Below are positions 1 to 4,996 of a stretch of 7,017 nt of DNA, in pieces. The DNA comes from an uncultured Bacilli bacterium (GTDB lineage Bacteria; Bacillota_I; Bacilli_A; RF39; UBA660), in NCBI GenBank assembly GCA_947625315.1, contig CANQOE010000065.1:1-7017 (forward strand), in the 5' to 3' direction. Both the position numbers and the translations under genes were made by a program. Positions within the stretch are counted from its first letter, which is position 1. Each line of letters opens with the position of its first letter. Under the pieces are notes generated by a model. That model worked only from the letters and a program-made list of their open reading frames with translations, was not told where the DNA came from and searched no databases.

Positions 1-14
1 TTTAATTTCTATTT

Positions 15-20
15 TACAAT
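15..20 (+). promoter_or_regulatory. possible -10 box (TACAAT) just upstream of the first gene
   Basis: TACAAT matches the TATAAT consensus at five of six positions and ends 12 bases before the ATG at 33. Its -35 box would fall at or before the window edge, so it cannot be tested. If it is used, the transcript would start about 6 bases before the start codon. The same TACAAT hexamer serves a better supported promoter at 358-386. Confidence 0.35.
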
Positions 21-32
21 ATTTTTTATTAA

Positions 33-353
33 ATGTCCAAAATTTTGTGTCCTAATATCTATTCTAGCACCAATATTCAAAATAATAAAAAGTATACTTC
101 TAAAGAATTAAAAAAATTTAAAACTAAAATAAGCTTTTTTCAACATGAAAGATTAATCCACTTATTAGTAACTTTAGCCTATACATTATTTACTTTGATC
201 TTTATGGCTTTAGGGATAATATCTTATATTTTTTTAATTCCTTTTGCTCTAGGTTTAATTTTTTTATTATTTTATATTCCTTATTATTTTAAATTAGAGC
301 ATTCTGTGCAATATTTATACAAACTTTATGATACCGCGATAAATAATAGTTAA
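33..353 (+). CDS. small two-helix membrane protein, function unknown
   Basis: I do not recognise this 106-residue protein. Residues 1-40 are polar and lysine/asparagine-rich (including KKYTSKELKKFKTK). Residues about 41-63 and 64-84 form two nearly contiguous hydrophobic stretches, read as a transmembrane hairpin with a very short turn, and residues 85-106 are a polar tail. The basic N-terminal part suggests that both ends face the cytoplasm. The ATG at 33 is the first possible start because an in-frame TAA lies directly before it (30-32). No Shine-Dalgarno sequence is visible; the upstream bases are almost only A and T. There is no hairpin terminator after it, and a separate promoter for the next gene begins 5 bases past the stop, so it is probably not in that operon. 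The reading frame and membrane pattern look real; the function is open. Confidence 0.6.
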   Translation: MSKILCPNIYSSTNIQNNKKYTSKELKKFKTKISFFQHERLIHLLVTLAYTLFTLIFMALGIISYIFLIPFALGLIFLLFYIPYYFKLEHSVQYLYKLYDTAINNS

Positions 354-357
354 ATAC

Positions 358-386
358 TTGCGAAAATATTAAATTTATTATACAAT
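358..386 (+). promoter_or_regulatory. SigA-type promoter for the PH-like / membrane / LysM genes
   Basis: TTGCGA (358-363) and TACAAT (381-386) are separated by exactly 17 bases, matching TTGACA/TATAAT at 4/6 and 5/6. The predicted start near 393 lies just before the GGTGA ribosome binding site at 395-399, so the leader would be only about 13 bases. Confidence 0.7.
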
Positions 387-405
387 TAAATTGTGGTGAA
401 TATAA

Positions 406-852
406 ATGAATGATGTATATAAACATGTTTTATTATATAAAAAGAAATTCCCCGGAGGCGTTACTTGGTGGCGTTTAAAAAAACATAGTGAGATTGTTGC
501 TCAACATTTAAACCCAGGTGAAAAAGTTATGTATGCTTTCGCAGGTCAAAAAAATGATAAGTTTTATGATTTAACTTCTACTTGTGTTGTAGCCTTAACT
601 AATAAAAGAATTATGATTGGCCAAAAAAGAGTTGTCTGGGGTTATTTTTTTAGTACTATTACTCCCGATTTATATAATGATATGCAAGTTTATCAAGGCT
701 TAATTTGGGGTAAAATAACGATTGATACAGTTAAAGAAGAAGTTGTTATTAGTAATTTAGCTAAAGATTCTCTAAGAGAAATTGAAACCCAAATAACGGA
801 ATTTATGATGAAAGAAAAGAAAAAATATTCTAAAAAAGAGATAGAAGAATAG
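406..852 (+). CDS. bacterial PH-like domain protein (YokE/bPH type)
   Basis: This 148-residue soluble protein has no signal peptide or membrane segment. The core (about 20-137) looks like a bacterial pleckstrin-homology-like domain. GEKVMYAFAGQKN (38-50) starts the first strands and LTNKRIMIGQ (64-73) is the characteristic strand-turn-strand. A later strand pair (KITIDTVKEEVVISNL, 103-118) is followed by a C-terminal helix (SLREIETQITEFMMKEKKK, 122-140), as expected of the fold. A lysine/glutamate-rich tail ends the protein. The role of such domains in bacteria is mostly unknown; some are linked to the envelope or to stress. The start is set by GGTGA six bases upstream. The stop TAG is embedded in the AGAGGT ribosome binding site of the next gene, which implies co-translation in one operon. 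The family call comes from motif pattern only and the biological role is not inferred. Confidence 0.7.
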   Translation: MNDVYKHVLLYKKKFPGGVTWWRLKKHSEIVAQHLNPGEKVMYAFAGQKNDKFYDLTSTCVVALTNKRIMIGQKRVVWGYFFSTITPDLYNDMQVYQGLIWGKITIDTVKEEVVISNLAKDSLREIETQITEFMMKEKKKYSKKEIEE

Positions 853-860
853 AGGTTAAA

Positions 861-1928
861 ATGCAGAAAGTAAAATTACATTTATTTCAAATTTTAATTA
901 TTATATCTTTTATCTTTTTTCTTAATTTTTATTTTAAAGCTAAAAATTATGAACTAACTTATAATCTAAACAATGTGGAAATAACCGAAAGTTATTCCAA
1001 AGATAACAAAGGTTACTATTTCACTTTTACTTATCAAAATCAACAATTAGACTATTTTTTGCCCTCTAAATATCAACCTAAACGCCATTTAATAAAAGAT
1101 ATTAAAATTGAAGAAAAAGATTCTAATGTTTGTTTAAAACCAACTAGTTCTCTATCTTTAATTCCTTTATGTACTAATATGGAAACTAATCTTTATTATA
1201 AACTTGTAGATAATACGGACTCTCAAGTAAAGGCACTTAAAACATATAATGATATTAATATTTATAATACCAATTATACTTATTTAATTTGGGACTATGA
1301 TGGTTTTTATTATCTAAATAAAGATGATTTAAAAAAAATTACTTTATTTAGAAATGATAATTATACTCTAAATTTAGCCACTTTAACTAAAGATTATTTA
1401 ATTATTCCCGACCTTGATCAAGAATATAGTTATAATAAAATGCATGTTCTTAACTTAAAAAATGGTACAGTTAAAACTTATAATTTAGATAGAAATATTT
1501 ATTATGATAGTTATTATCCAGGAGTTATTAAAAATAAAGTATATATTGTTGATAAAAAAGAACGCTTGATGTATGAATTTAATGCTAAAAATGGTAAATT
1601 AACCAAAATAAAACCTAAATTATATAACATTCATAATTGGAATAATACTAATATTGAAAATTTAATTTTAAATGAACCTAAATTTACTTATTCTAATAAT
1701 TTTAATTATTCTTTAGAAAATAATAATATTTATTTAAAATATAATGATCACGATCTAAAAACATTAATCGCTGAAAATGTTAAATATATAGTTAAAACAA
1801 CTAATCAAGATATCTTTTATTTAAAAGATATATCTTTATATCACTTCAATTTAAATACTGGCGAAGAAAAACTTTTAGATTACTTTGAATGGAATTTTAA
1901 TTATCAAAATCTAATTTACATTAATTAA
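861..1928 (+). CDS. single-pass membrane protein with Asn/Tyr-rich, propeller-like outer domain
   Basis: This 355-residue protein opens with a short basic start (MQKVK) and a hydrophobic segment at about residues 7-25, best read as an uncleaved signal anchor with the rest outside the cell; I see no lipobox cysteine. The outer part is rich in Asn, Tyr, Lys and Asp and poor in Ala and Gly. It contains recurring strand-turn units of the form aromatic-x-hydrophobic-N/D-x-x-x-G: GFYYLNKDDLKKITLF (148-163), MHVLNLKNGTVKTYNL (194-209), LMYEFNAKNGKLTKIK (236-251) and LYHFNLNTGEEKLL (326-339). These resemble beta-propeller blades, though the match is weak. The only two cysteines (91 and 104) lie in this part and could form a disulfide. 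The ribosome binding site AGAGGT (851-856) overlaps the previous stop codon, tying it to the PH-like gene. I cannot name a family; a sensor or surface-binding role would be a guess. Confidence 0.65.
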   Translation: MQKVKLHLFQILIIISFIFFLNFYFKAKNYELTYNLNNVEITESYSKDNKGYYFTFTYQNQQLDYFLPSKYQPKRHLIKDIKIEEKDSNVCLKPTSSLSLIPLCTNMETNLYYKLVDNTDSQVKALKTYNDINIYNTNYTYLIWDYDGFYYLNKDDLKKITLFRNDNYTLNLATLTKDYLIIPDLDQEYSYNKMHVLNLKNGTVKTYNLDRNIYYDSYYPGVIKNKVYIVDKKERLMYEFNAKNGKLTKIKPKLYNIHNWNNTNIENLILNEPKFTYSNNFNYSLENNNIYLKYNDHDLKTLIAENVKYIVKTTNQDIFYLKDISLYHFNLNTGEEKLLDYFEWNFNYQNLIYIN

Positions 1929-1958
1929 CCATTTTGTGCTTTTGTCATATCTTATATT

Positions 1959-1963
1959 AGGAG
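1959..1963 (+). promoter_or_regulatory. Shine-Dalgarno AGGAG that sets the LysM protein start
   Basis: AGGAG lies 8 bases before the ATG at 1972. The reading frame can be extended to a GTG at 1936, but that codon has no ribosome binding site (upstream bases are TTAACCATTTT), so the ATG is chosen. Confidence 0.8.
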
Positions 1964-1971
1964 TGAAGAAA

Positions 1972-2289
1972 ATGAATGAGAATTCTTATGTTACCTATTA
2001 TACGATAAAGAAAGGAGACAATTTATATGCTATAGCTCGGGAGTATAATATCAATCCTAAATTACTCGCCGCGATTAATGGTATTAAGGATAATGAATAT
2101 ATTTACCCTAATCAAGAAATAATGATTCCTAAAAGTGGCTATAGCTATTATATAACTGGGGAAGGAGATACTTTAGATACTGTAGTTGAAGCTTTTAAAA
2201 CTAATCCCCAAGATTTATTAGAATACAATAAAACTATTTATTTATTACCGGAACAAATAATGGTATTTAAACGTAATACTTTTAATTAG
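1972..2289 (+). CDS. small protein with two LysM domains and no signal peptide
   Basis: This 105-residue protein is almost entirely two LysM modules. The first, about residues 9-53, has the typical opening YYTIKKGDNLYAIAREY, the middle NPKLLAAINGI and the close IYPNQEIMIP. The second, about 58-101, is more divergent: YYITGEGDTLDTVVEAF, NPQDLLEYN and LLPEQIMVFK. LysM domains bind N-acetylglucosamine-containing glycans such as peptidoglycan, chitin or spore wall. No catalytic domain is present. The N-terminus (MNENSYVTYYT) carries no signal peptide, and the 12-residue extension from the GTG at 1936 is too short to be one. Lack of an export signal also occurs in some spore-associated LysM proteins of Bacilli, but no sporulation gene is seen here. 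It lies 43 bases after the membrane-protein gene with no convincing promoter between, so it is probably the last gene of that operon. Confidence 0.85.
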   Translation: MNENSYVTYYTIKKGDNLYAIAREYNINPKLLAAINGIKDNEYIYPNQEIMIPKSGYSYYITGEGDTLDTVVEAFKTNPQDLLEYNKTIYLLPEQIMVFKRNTFN

Positions 2290-2310
2290 AGATTTTTCTC
2301 TAATTTTTTC
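2284..2310 (+). terminator. rho-independent terminator after the LysM gene
   Basis: A perfect 9-bp stem, AATTAGAGA (2284-2292) with TCTCTAATT (2297-2305), encloses a TTTT loop and is followed by a T run. The first arm overlaps the stop codon of the LysM gene. The stem is AT-rich but has no mismatch. Confidence 0.8.
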
Positions 2311-2331
2311 GTGAATATTTATATTATTTAA

Positions 2332-2360
2332 TTGACAGCTTTCTTTATATATAATATACT
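2332..2360 (+). promoter_or_regulatory. SigA-type promoter of the LytTR regulator
   Basis: A perfect -35 TTGACA (2332-2337) and a -10 TATACT (2355-2360) are separated by 17 bases. TATAAT at 2350-2355 is a better -10 sequence, but its 12-base spacing is too short. The start near 2367 gives a leader of about 42 bases. Confidence 0.8.
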
Positions 2361-2376
2361 TATTCTACTAGCGCAG

Positions 2377-2392
2377 TAAGAAATTAAGAAAT
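2377..2392 (+). repeat. tandem 8-bp repeat TAAGAAAT x2 in the regulator leader
   Basis: Two perfect copies of TAAGAAAT (2377-2384 and 2385-2392) are followed directly by AAAGAAGG, which holds the ribosome binding site. A small inverted repeat, TACT-AGCGC-AGTA (2366-2378), lies just before and overlaps the predicted transcription start. They could be an operator or simple purine-rich leader sequence; nothing here decides between these. Confidence 0.4.
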
Positions 2393-2408
2393 AAAGAAGG
2401 TTTATTAT

Positions 2409-3104
2409 ATGCAAAAATACGTTATAATTAGTATTGATAAGGAGTATATTAGTCGAATTAAAAATATAATTTTAAAAGTTGATCATAATCAAAAAGAAAT
2501 AAAAGTTTATCAAAAGATATCTAAAGAACTTAATCAAGAATTATTAAACTATGATTGTAAGAAAATCTATATTTTAGGAGTAAAGTTAAACGCCGATATC
2601 TCTGGTATAGATATTGCTCAAAAAATTCGTAATATAGGTGATTGGAATAGTGAAATAATCTTTGTAACTAAACATGATAATATGTTTGAAGTATGTCATA
2701 GGCAAATATATAAAGTTTGCACTTTTATTGAAAAGTTCAACAATTTTGATAAAAATTTAAGTGATGCCTTAAAAGCTATTATTAAAAATGATACCTCTAA
2801 AGATAAATTTACTTATAAAGATTTAAATATCTATTATAGTTCTATTCTTTATATTCATCGTGAAAAAAGCACTCGTAAATTAATTATTAAAACTCTAAAT
2901 AATTCTTATGAAGTAAATTTAACTTTAAAACAAATTTTTAAATTACTCGATAATCGTTTTACTCTATCACATAGATCCCATATTGTTAATAAAGAACATA
3001 TTGAATATTTAAATTTTAAAGAAAATTATATTGTCTTAGATAATCAAGATAAATCCTGTATTTTAAGCGAAAAATATAAAAATAATTTTAAAGAGCTTGT
3101 CTAA
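2409..3104 (+). CDS. LytTR-family DNA-binding regulator with a degenerate receiver domain
   Basis: This 231-residue protein has the size and layout of AgrA-type response regulators. Residues 1-125 are receiver-like: VIISID (5-10), IYILGVKLNADISGIDIAQ (53-71), IIFVTKHD (83-90) and CTFIEK (104-109). The C-terminal half (about 132-231) is a LytTR DNA-binding domain, recognised by ILYIHREKSTRKLII (146-160) and F184 followed by HRSHIVN (188-194). The usual phospho-acceptor motif is LDxxL; here it reads LGVKL, with Gly57 in place of Asp, and only one acidic residue (Asp10) is left at the N-terminal acidic pair. The conserved Thr87 and Lys109 remain. Phosphorylation-independent action is therefore likely. 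No histidine kinase or peptide-signal gene is next to it. It has its own promoter and AGAAGG ribosome binding site, and ends in its own terminator. Direct targets cannot be read from the window. Confidence 0.85.
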   Translation: MQKYVIISIDKEYISRIKNIILKVDHNQKEIKVYQKISKELNQELLNYDCKKIYILGVKLNADISGIDIAQKIRNIGDWNSEIIFVTKHDNMFEVCHRQIYKVCTFIEKFNNFDKNLSDALKAIIKNDTSKDKFTYKDLNIYYSSILYIHREKSTRKLIIKTLNNSYEVNLTLKQIFKLLDNRFTLSHRSHIVNKEHIEYLNFKENYIVLDNQDKSCILSEKYKNNFKELV

Positions 3105-3117
3105 ATGAGCTTTTTTT
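3090..3117 (+). terminator. probable terminator at the end of the LytTR gene
   Basis: AAAGAGCTTGT (3090-3100) can pair with ATGAGCTTTTT (3105-3115) around a CTAA loop, giving 11 pairs of which three are G-T, and the 3' arm runs into seven T residues. The loop contains the stop codon. The stem is weaker than the other terminators in the window. Confidence 0.6.
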
Positions 3118-3122
3118 ACGTC

Positions 3123-3287
3123 TAAAAATACCTAAATTTTTCATTTTAAATAAAATATTAACATTTAGAACATTAAAAACCTTATTAAGAACTTTAATGC
3201 TTTTCAAACATATTTAGAAGTGCTATTATGAGTAAGTCTTTTGCACAACTTGGGACTTAGTAAGTTCTAAAAATTTCCCTATTTTTA
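3123..3287. repeat. nested inverted repeats filling the gap before the cold-shock gene
   Basis: The arms TAAAAATACCTAAATTTTT (3123-3141) and AAAAATTTCCCTATTTTTA (3269-3287) pair at 16 of 19 positions, broken only by a central CCT/CCC. Inside, TTTAGAAC (3164-3171) matches GTTCTAAA (3264-3271). A local hairpin, CATTAAA (3171-3177) with TTTAATG (3193-3199), has an inner CTT/AAG pairing. TAAGTC (3233-3238) faces GACTTA (3254-3259). An alternative local palindrome, ACTTAGTAAGT, lies at 3255-3265. There is no convincing gene in this 240-base gap. It could be a structured leader of the cold-shock mRNA, a small RNA, or a short element with terminal inverted repeats. The AT-rich composition makes chance pairing a real alternative. 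Confidence 0.4.
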
Positions 3288-3312
3288 CTTGCTAAAGCCT
3301 ATTAGTTATGTT
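3284..3312 (+). promoter_or_regulatory. possible weak promoter of the cold-shock gene
   Basis: TTTACT (3284-3289) and TATGTT (3307-3312) are 17 bases apart, each matching consensus at 4/6. A second pair, TTGCTA (3289-3294) with TAAAGT (3312-3317), also has 17-base spacing and similar quality. Neither is strong and the true start may lie upstream. Confidence 0.3.
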
Positions 3313-3332
3313 AAAGTTAAAAGGCGTTTAAG

Positions 3333-3341
3333 AAGGAGGTG
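3333..3341 (+). promoter_or_regulatory. unusually strong Shine-Dalgarno (AAGGAGGTG) of the cold-shock gene
   Basis: Nine consecutive bases are complementary to the 16S rRNA anti-Shine-Dalgarno, ending 5 bases before the ATG. This is the best ribosome binding site in the window and suggests high translation. Confidence 0.85.
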
Positions 3342-3346
3342 TTATT

Positions 3347-3562
3347 ATGACTGGTAAAGTTAAGTGGTTTAATAATGAGAAAGGCTACGGCTTTATTGAA
3401 TGTGGTGAACTAGAAGATATTTTTGTTCATTATTCTGCCATTATTAAAGACGGCTACAAAACTTTAAAAGAAGGTAGTCTAGTAGATTTTAAACTAATTG
3501 AAACTAGTAAAGGCTTACAAGCTGTTGATGTTAGTGAAAAAATTGAACAATTAACTAAATAA
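3347..3562 (+). CDS. csp: cold-shock domain protein (CspA/CspB family)
   Basis: The 71-residue protein is a single cold-shock domain, an OB-fold that binds single-stranded RNA and DNA and prevents or melts mRNA secondary structure. Typical members are 65-70 residues long. It opens with the family signature GKVKWFNNEKGYGFI (3-17), which holds the aromatic Trp7 and Phe8 and the RNP1-like core KGYGFI (12-17). The RNP2-like strand is IFVHYSAI (25-32), with Tyr29 where Phe is usual. GYKTLKEGSLVDF (36-48) and the final GLQAVDV complete the barrel, and a short charged tail follows. It is a single-gene unit: a hairpin terminator follows directly and hpf has a separate promoter. The strong ribosome binding site and the 240-base foldable region upstream would suit post-transcriptional control, but that is an inference. 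Family identity is secure; whether it responds to cold is not shown. Confidence 0.97.
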   Translation: MTGKVKWFNNEKGYGFIECGELEDIFVHYSAIIKDGYKTLKEGSLVDFKLIETSKGLQAVDVSEKIEQLTK

Positions 3563-3564
3563 TT

Positions 3565-3598
3565 AAAACTACTATTTACAATAATTAGTAGTTTTTTT
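3565..3598 (+). terminator. rho-independent terminator after the cold-shock gene
   Basis: A perfect 10-bp stem, AAAACTACTA (3565-3574) with TAGTAGTTTT (3586-3595), has an 11-base loop and runs into a T tract ending at 3598. Its 3' arm overlaps the place where the -35 box of the hpf promoter would lie. Confidence 0.85.
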
Positions 3599-3608
3599 AT
3601 TAAAGATA

Positions 3609-3617
3609 TGCTATAAT
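3609..3617 (+). promoter_or_regulatory. extended -10 promoter of hpf (TGCTATAAT)
   Basis: A perfect TATAAT (3612-3617) is preceded by TG one base upstream, the extended -10 form. The -35 position (about 3589-3594, TAGTTT) is poor and lies inside the cold-shock terminator, so the extended -10 probably compensates. The start near 3624 gives a leader of about 16 bases. Confidence 0.7.
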
Positions 3618-3639
3618 TAACTTAAGGTTAGGTGATTTT

Positions 3640-4173
3640 ATGGAAATTATTATAAGGGGTACCAACATAAGTGTTACAAAATCAATTAAAGACTACGTAA
3701 ATGACAAATTAGAAAGACTAGATCGTTACTTTACTAATGAAAAGACTATTAAAGCTAATGTAGTTATTCGCGTTAGAGGAACAGAACAAAAAGTTGAAGT
3801 AACTATACCTACAAATAGATTTACTTTAAGAGCCGAAGAATCTCACAAAGATTTATACGCGGCTATCGATTTAGTTATTGATAAACTAGAACGGCAAATA
3901 CGTAAAAACAAAACTAAGATAAGTAATAAATACAAAAATGTTATTGCTTTAGATATCAATACTGATTTTGATGTTAAAGATGAAGAAGAAACTAATTCTA
4001 AAATAGTTAAAAGAAAAGATATTGATACTAAACCAATGGATGAAGAAGAAGCTATGTTGCAAATGGAACTTCTAAATCATGATTTCTTTGCTTTTAAAAA
4101 TGTTGATGAAGAATGTGTTTCCGTTATGTATAAACGAACAGATGGCAACTACGGAATTATTAATGTAAAATAG
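3640..4173 (+). CDS. hpf: long-form ribosome hibernation promoting factor
   Basis: The 177-residue protein is close to the usual 180-190 residues of long HPF, which binds the 30S decoding region and joins 70S ribosomes into inactive 100S dimers in stationary phase or stress. Residues 1-95 form the S30AE domain: MEIIIRGTNISVTKSIKDYV (1-20), LERLDRYF (24-31), and the helix SHKDLYAAIDLVIDKLERQI (68-87) with the basic RKNKTK after it. A charged linker (about 100-124) leads to the C-terminal dimerisation domain (about 125-177), with the hallmark KPMDEEEAMLQMELLNHDFF (131-150) and the ending TDGNYGIINV. AGGTG five bases upstream of the ATG supports the start. It has its own extended -10 promoter and its own terminator. 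Its position beside a cold-shock gene makes a small stress-response neighbourhood, though the two are separate transcripts. Family identity is firm. Confidence 0.97.
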   Translation: MEIIIRGTNISVTKSIKDYVNDKLERLDRYFTNEKTIKANVVIRVRGTEQKVEVTIPTNRFTLRAEESHKDLYAAIDLVIDKLERQIRKNKTKISNKYKNVIALDINTDFDVKDEEETNSKIVKRKDIDTKPMDEEEAMLQMELLNHDFFAFKNVDEECVSVMYKRTDGNYGIINVK

Positions 4174-4192
4174 GTACTTAGGTATCTTTTTT
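4172..4192 (+). terminator. probable terminator after hpf
   Basis: AGGTAC (4172-4177) pairs with GTATCT (4182-4187) around a TTAG loop, with one G-T pair, followed by a run of T. Upstream AAAA can extend the pairing with the T run across a T-T mismatch. The first arm overlaps the stop codon. Confidence 0.65.
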
Positions 4193-4200
4193 ATTTTAAC

Positions 4201-4229
4201 TAGACTTTTTTATTTACTTGTGTTATAGT
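4201..4229 (+). promoter_or_regulatory. promoter of truA and the downstream unknown gene
   Basis: TAGACT (4201-4206) and TATAGT (4224-4229) are 17 bases apart, matching 4/6 and 5/6, and the -10 has the TG extension (TGTTATAGT, 4221-4229). The start is expected near 4236. Confidence 0.7.
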
Positions 4230-4258
4230 ATATAAGCCAAAAGCAAAGGTGAAAACAA

Positions 4259-4981
4259 ATGCATTATTTAATAACTATGAAATATGATGGAAGTAAATTT
4301 AAGGGCTTTCAACGTTTAAAAAATAAACCTAGCGTTCAAAAGAAACTAGAAGATGCTTTAAGTATAATCAATAAAAAAGCTGTAACAATAAAAGGAGCAG
4401 GACGCACAGATGCTTCAGTCCATGCCAATATGCAATGTGCTACTTTTTCTTTAGATATATCTATTGATTCTAAACATTTAAAACAAGCTTTAAATAGTTT
4501 AGTTAAGCCCTATATTTATATTACGAATGTTTATCAAGTAGAAGATAATTTTCATGCCCGATTTAATGCTTTAAAAAAAGAATATATTTATAAAATAAAT
4601 ATGGGAGAATATAATCCTTGTTTAGAAGATTATACTTTTCAAATAAATCGTCCTTTAAATATTGCAATTTTAAAAAAATGTGCTAAACTATTTATCGGTG
4701 TTCATAATTTTCAAAATTTTGTTTCTGGTTCTAGAGATAATTATGAATGTATTATCTATGCTATAAAATTTAAACGTAAAGGCTCCATTTTAGAAATTCA
4801 TTTTATTGGTAAAAGCTTTTATCGCTATATGGTTCGCAATTTAGTCGGGGCCATGTTAGAAGTTGAAGCAAATAAAGCTAGTCTTCAAGATATTCAAGAA
4901 TCACTAGCTAATCCTTCAACCAATAAAAGATTTAAAACGGCTAGTCCTAAAGGTTTATATTTGCATAAAATAGATTATTAG
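4259..4981 (+). CDS. truA: tRNA pseudouridine(38-40) synthase TruA
   Basis: This 240-residue protein matches the normal length of TruA, which converts uridines 38, 39 and 40 in the anticodon arm of many tRNAs to pseudouridine. The catalytic motif GAGRTDASVHA (47-57) carries the nucleophile Asp51; Ser53 stands where Gly is more usual (RTDAGVHA). FHARFNA (98-104), the conserved Tyr109 in KKEYIYKI (106-113), SFYRYMVRNLVGAML (186-200) and the ending KGLYLHKIDY (231-240) are all family features. The N-terminus YLITMKYDGSKFKGFQ (3-18) is the expected first strand. The start is supported by AAAGGTGA at 4245-4252. In many low-GC Gram-positive genomes truA lies just before rplM-rpsI; here one unknown gene is inserted between. 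The next gene starts 15 bases after the stop, so the two should be co-transcribed. Confidence 0.97.
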   Translation: MHYLITMKYDGSKFKGFQRLKNKPSVQKKLEDALSIINKKAVTIKGAGRTDASVHANMQCATFSLDISIDSKHLKQALNSLVKPYIYITNVYQVEDNFHARFNALKKEYIYKINMGEYNPCLEDYTFQINRPLNIAILKKCAKLFIGVHNFQNFVSGSRDNYECIIYAIKFKRKGSILEIHFIGKSFYRYMVRNLVGAMLEVEANKASLQDIQESLANPSTNKRFKTASPKGLYLHKIDY

Positions 4982-4996
4982 AAAGGATTAAATAAT

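Noticed and set aside
1936..1971. N-terminal extension of the LysM protein from a GTG codon, adding 12 residues
   Set aside because: There is no ribosome binding site before the GTG, while AGGAG sits at the right distance before the ATG at 1972; the extension is also too short for a signal peptide.
1929..1971. Separate promoter for the LysM gene
   Set aside because: TTATAT and TTGTGC occur, but at spacings of 12 bases or with poor matches, so read-through from upstream is simpler.
2350..2355. TATAAT as the -10 box of the LytTR promoter
   Set aside because: It is only 12 bases from TTGACA; TATACT at 2355-2360 has the correct 17-base spacing.
3087..3144. Minus-strand frame of 18 codons (MKNLGIFRRKK...) opposite the end of the LytTR gene
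   Set aside because: It has no ribosome binding site or promoter, lies over the terminator, and is easily explained by AT-rich chance sequence.
3123..3287. An insertion sequence or CRISPR array in the gap before the cold-shock gene
   Set aside because: There is no transposase, no target duplication I can see, and no regularly spaced direct repeats; only nested inverted repeats are present.
4259..4981. Inactive TruA because RTDAGVHA reads RTDASVHA
   Set aside because: The catalytic Asp51 and the conserved Tyr109 are intact, and the Gly to Ser change lies beside, not at, the catalytic residue.
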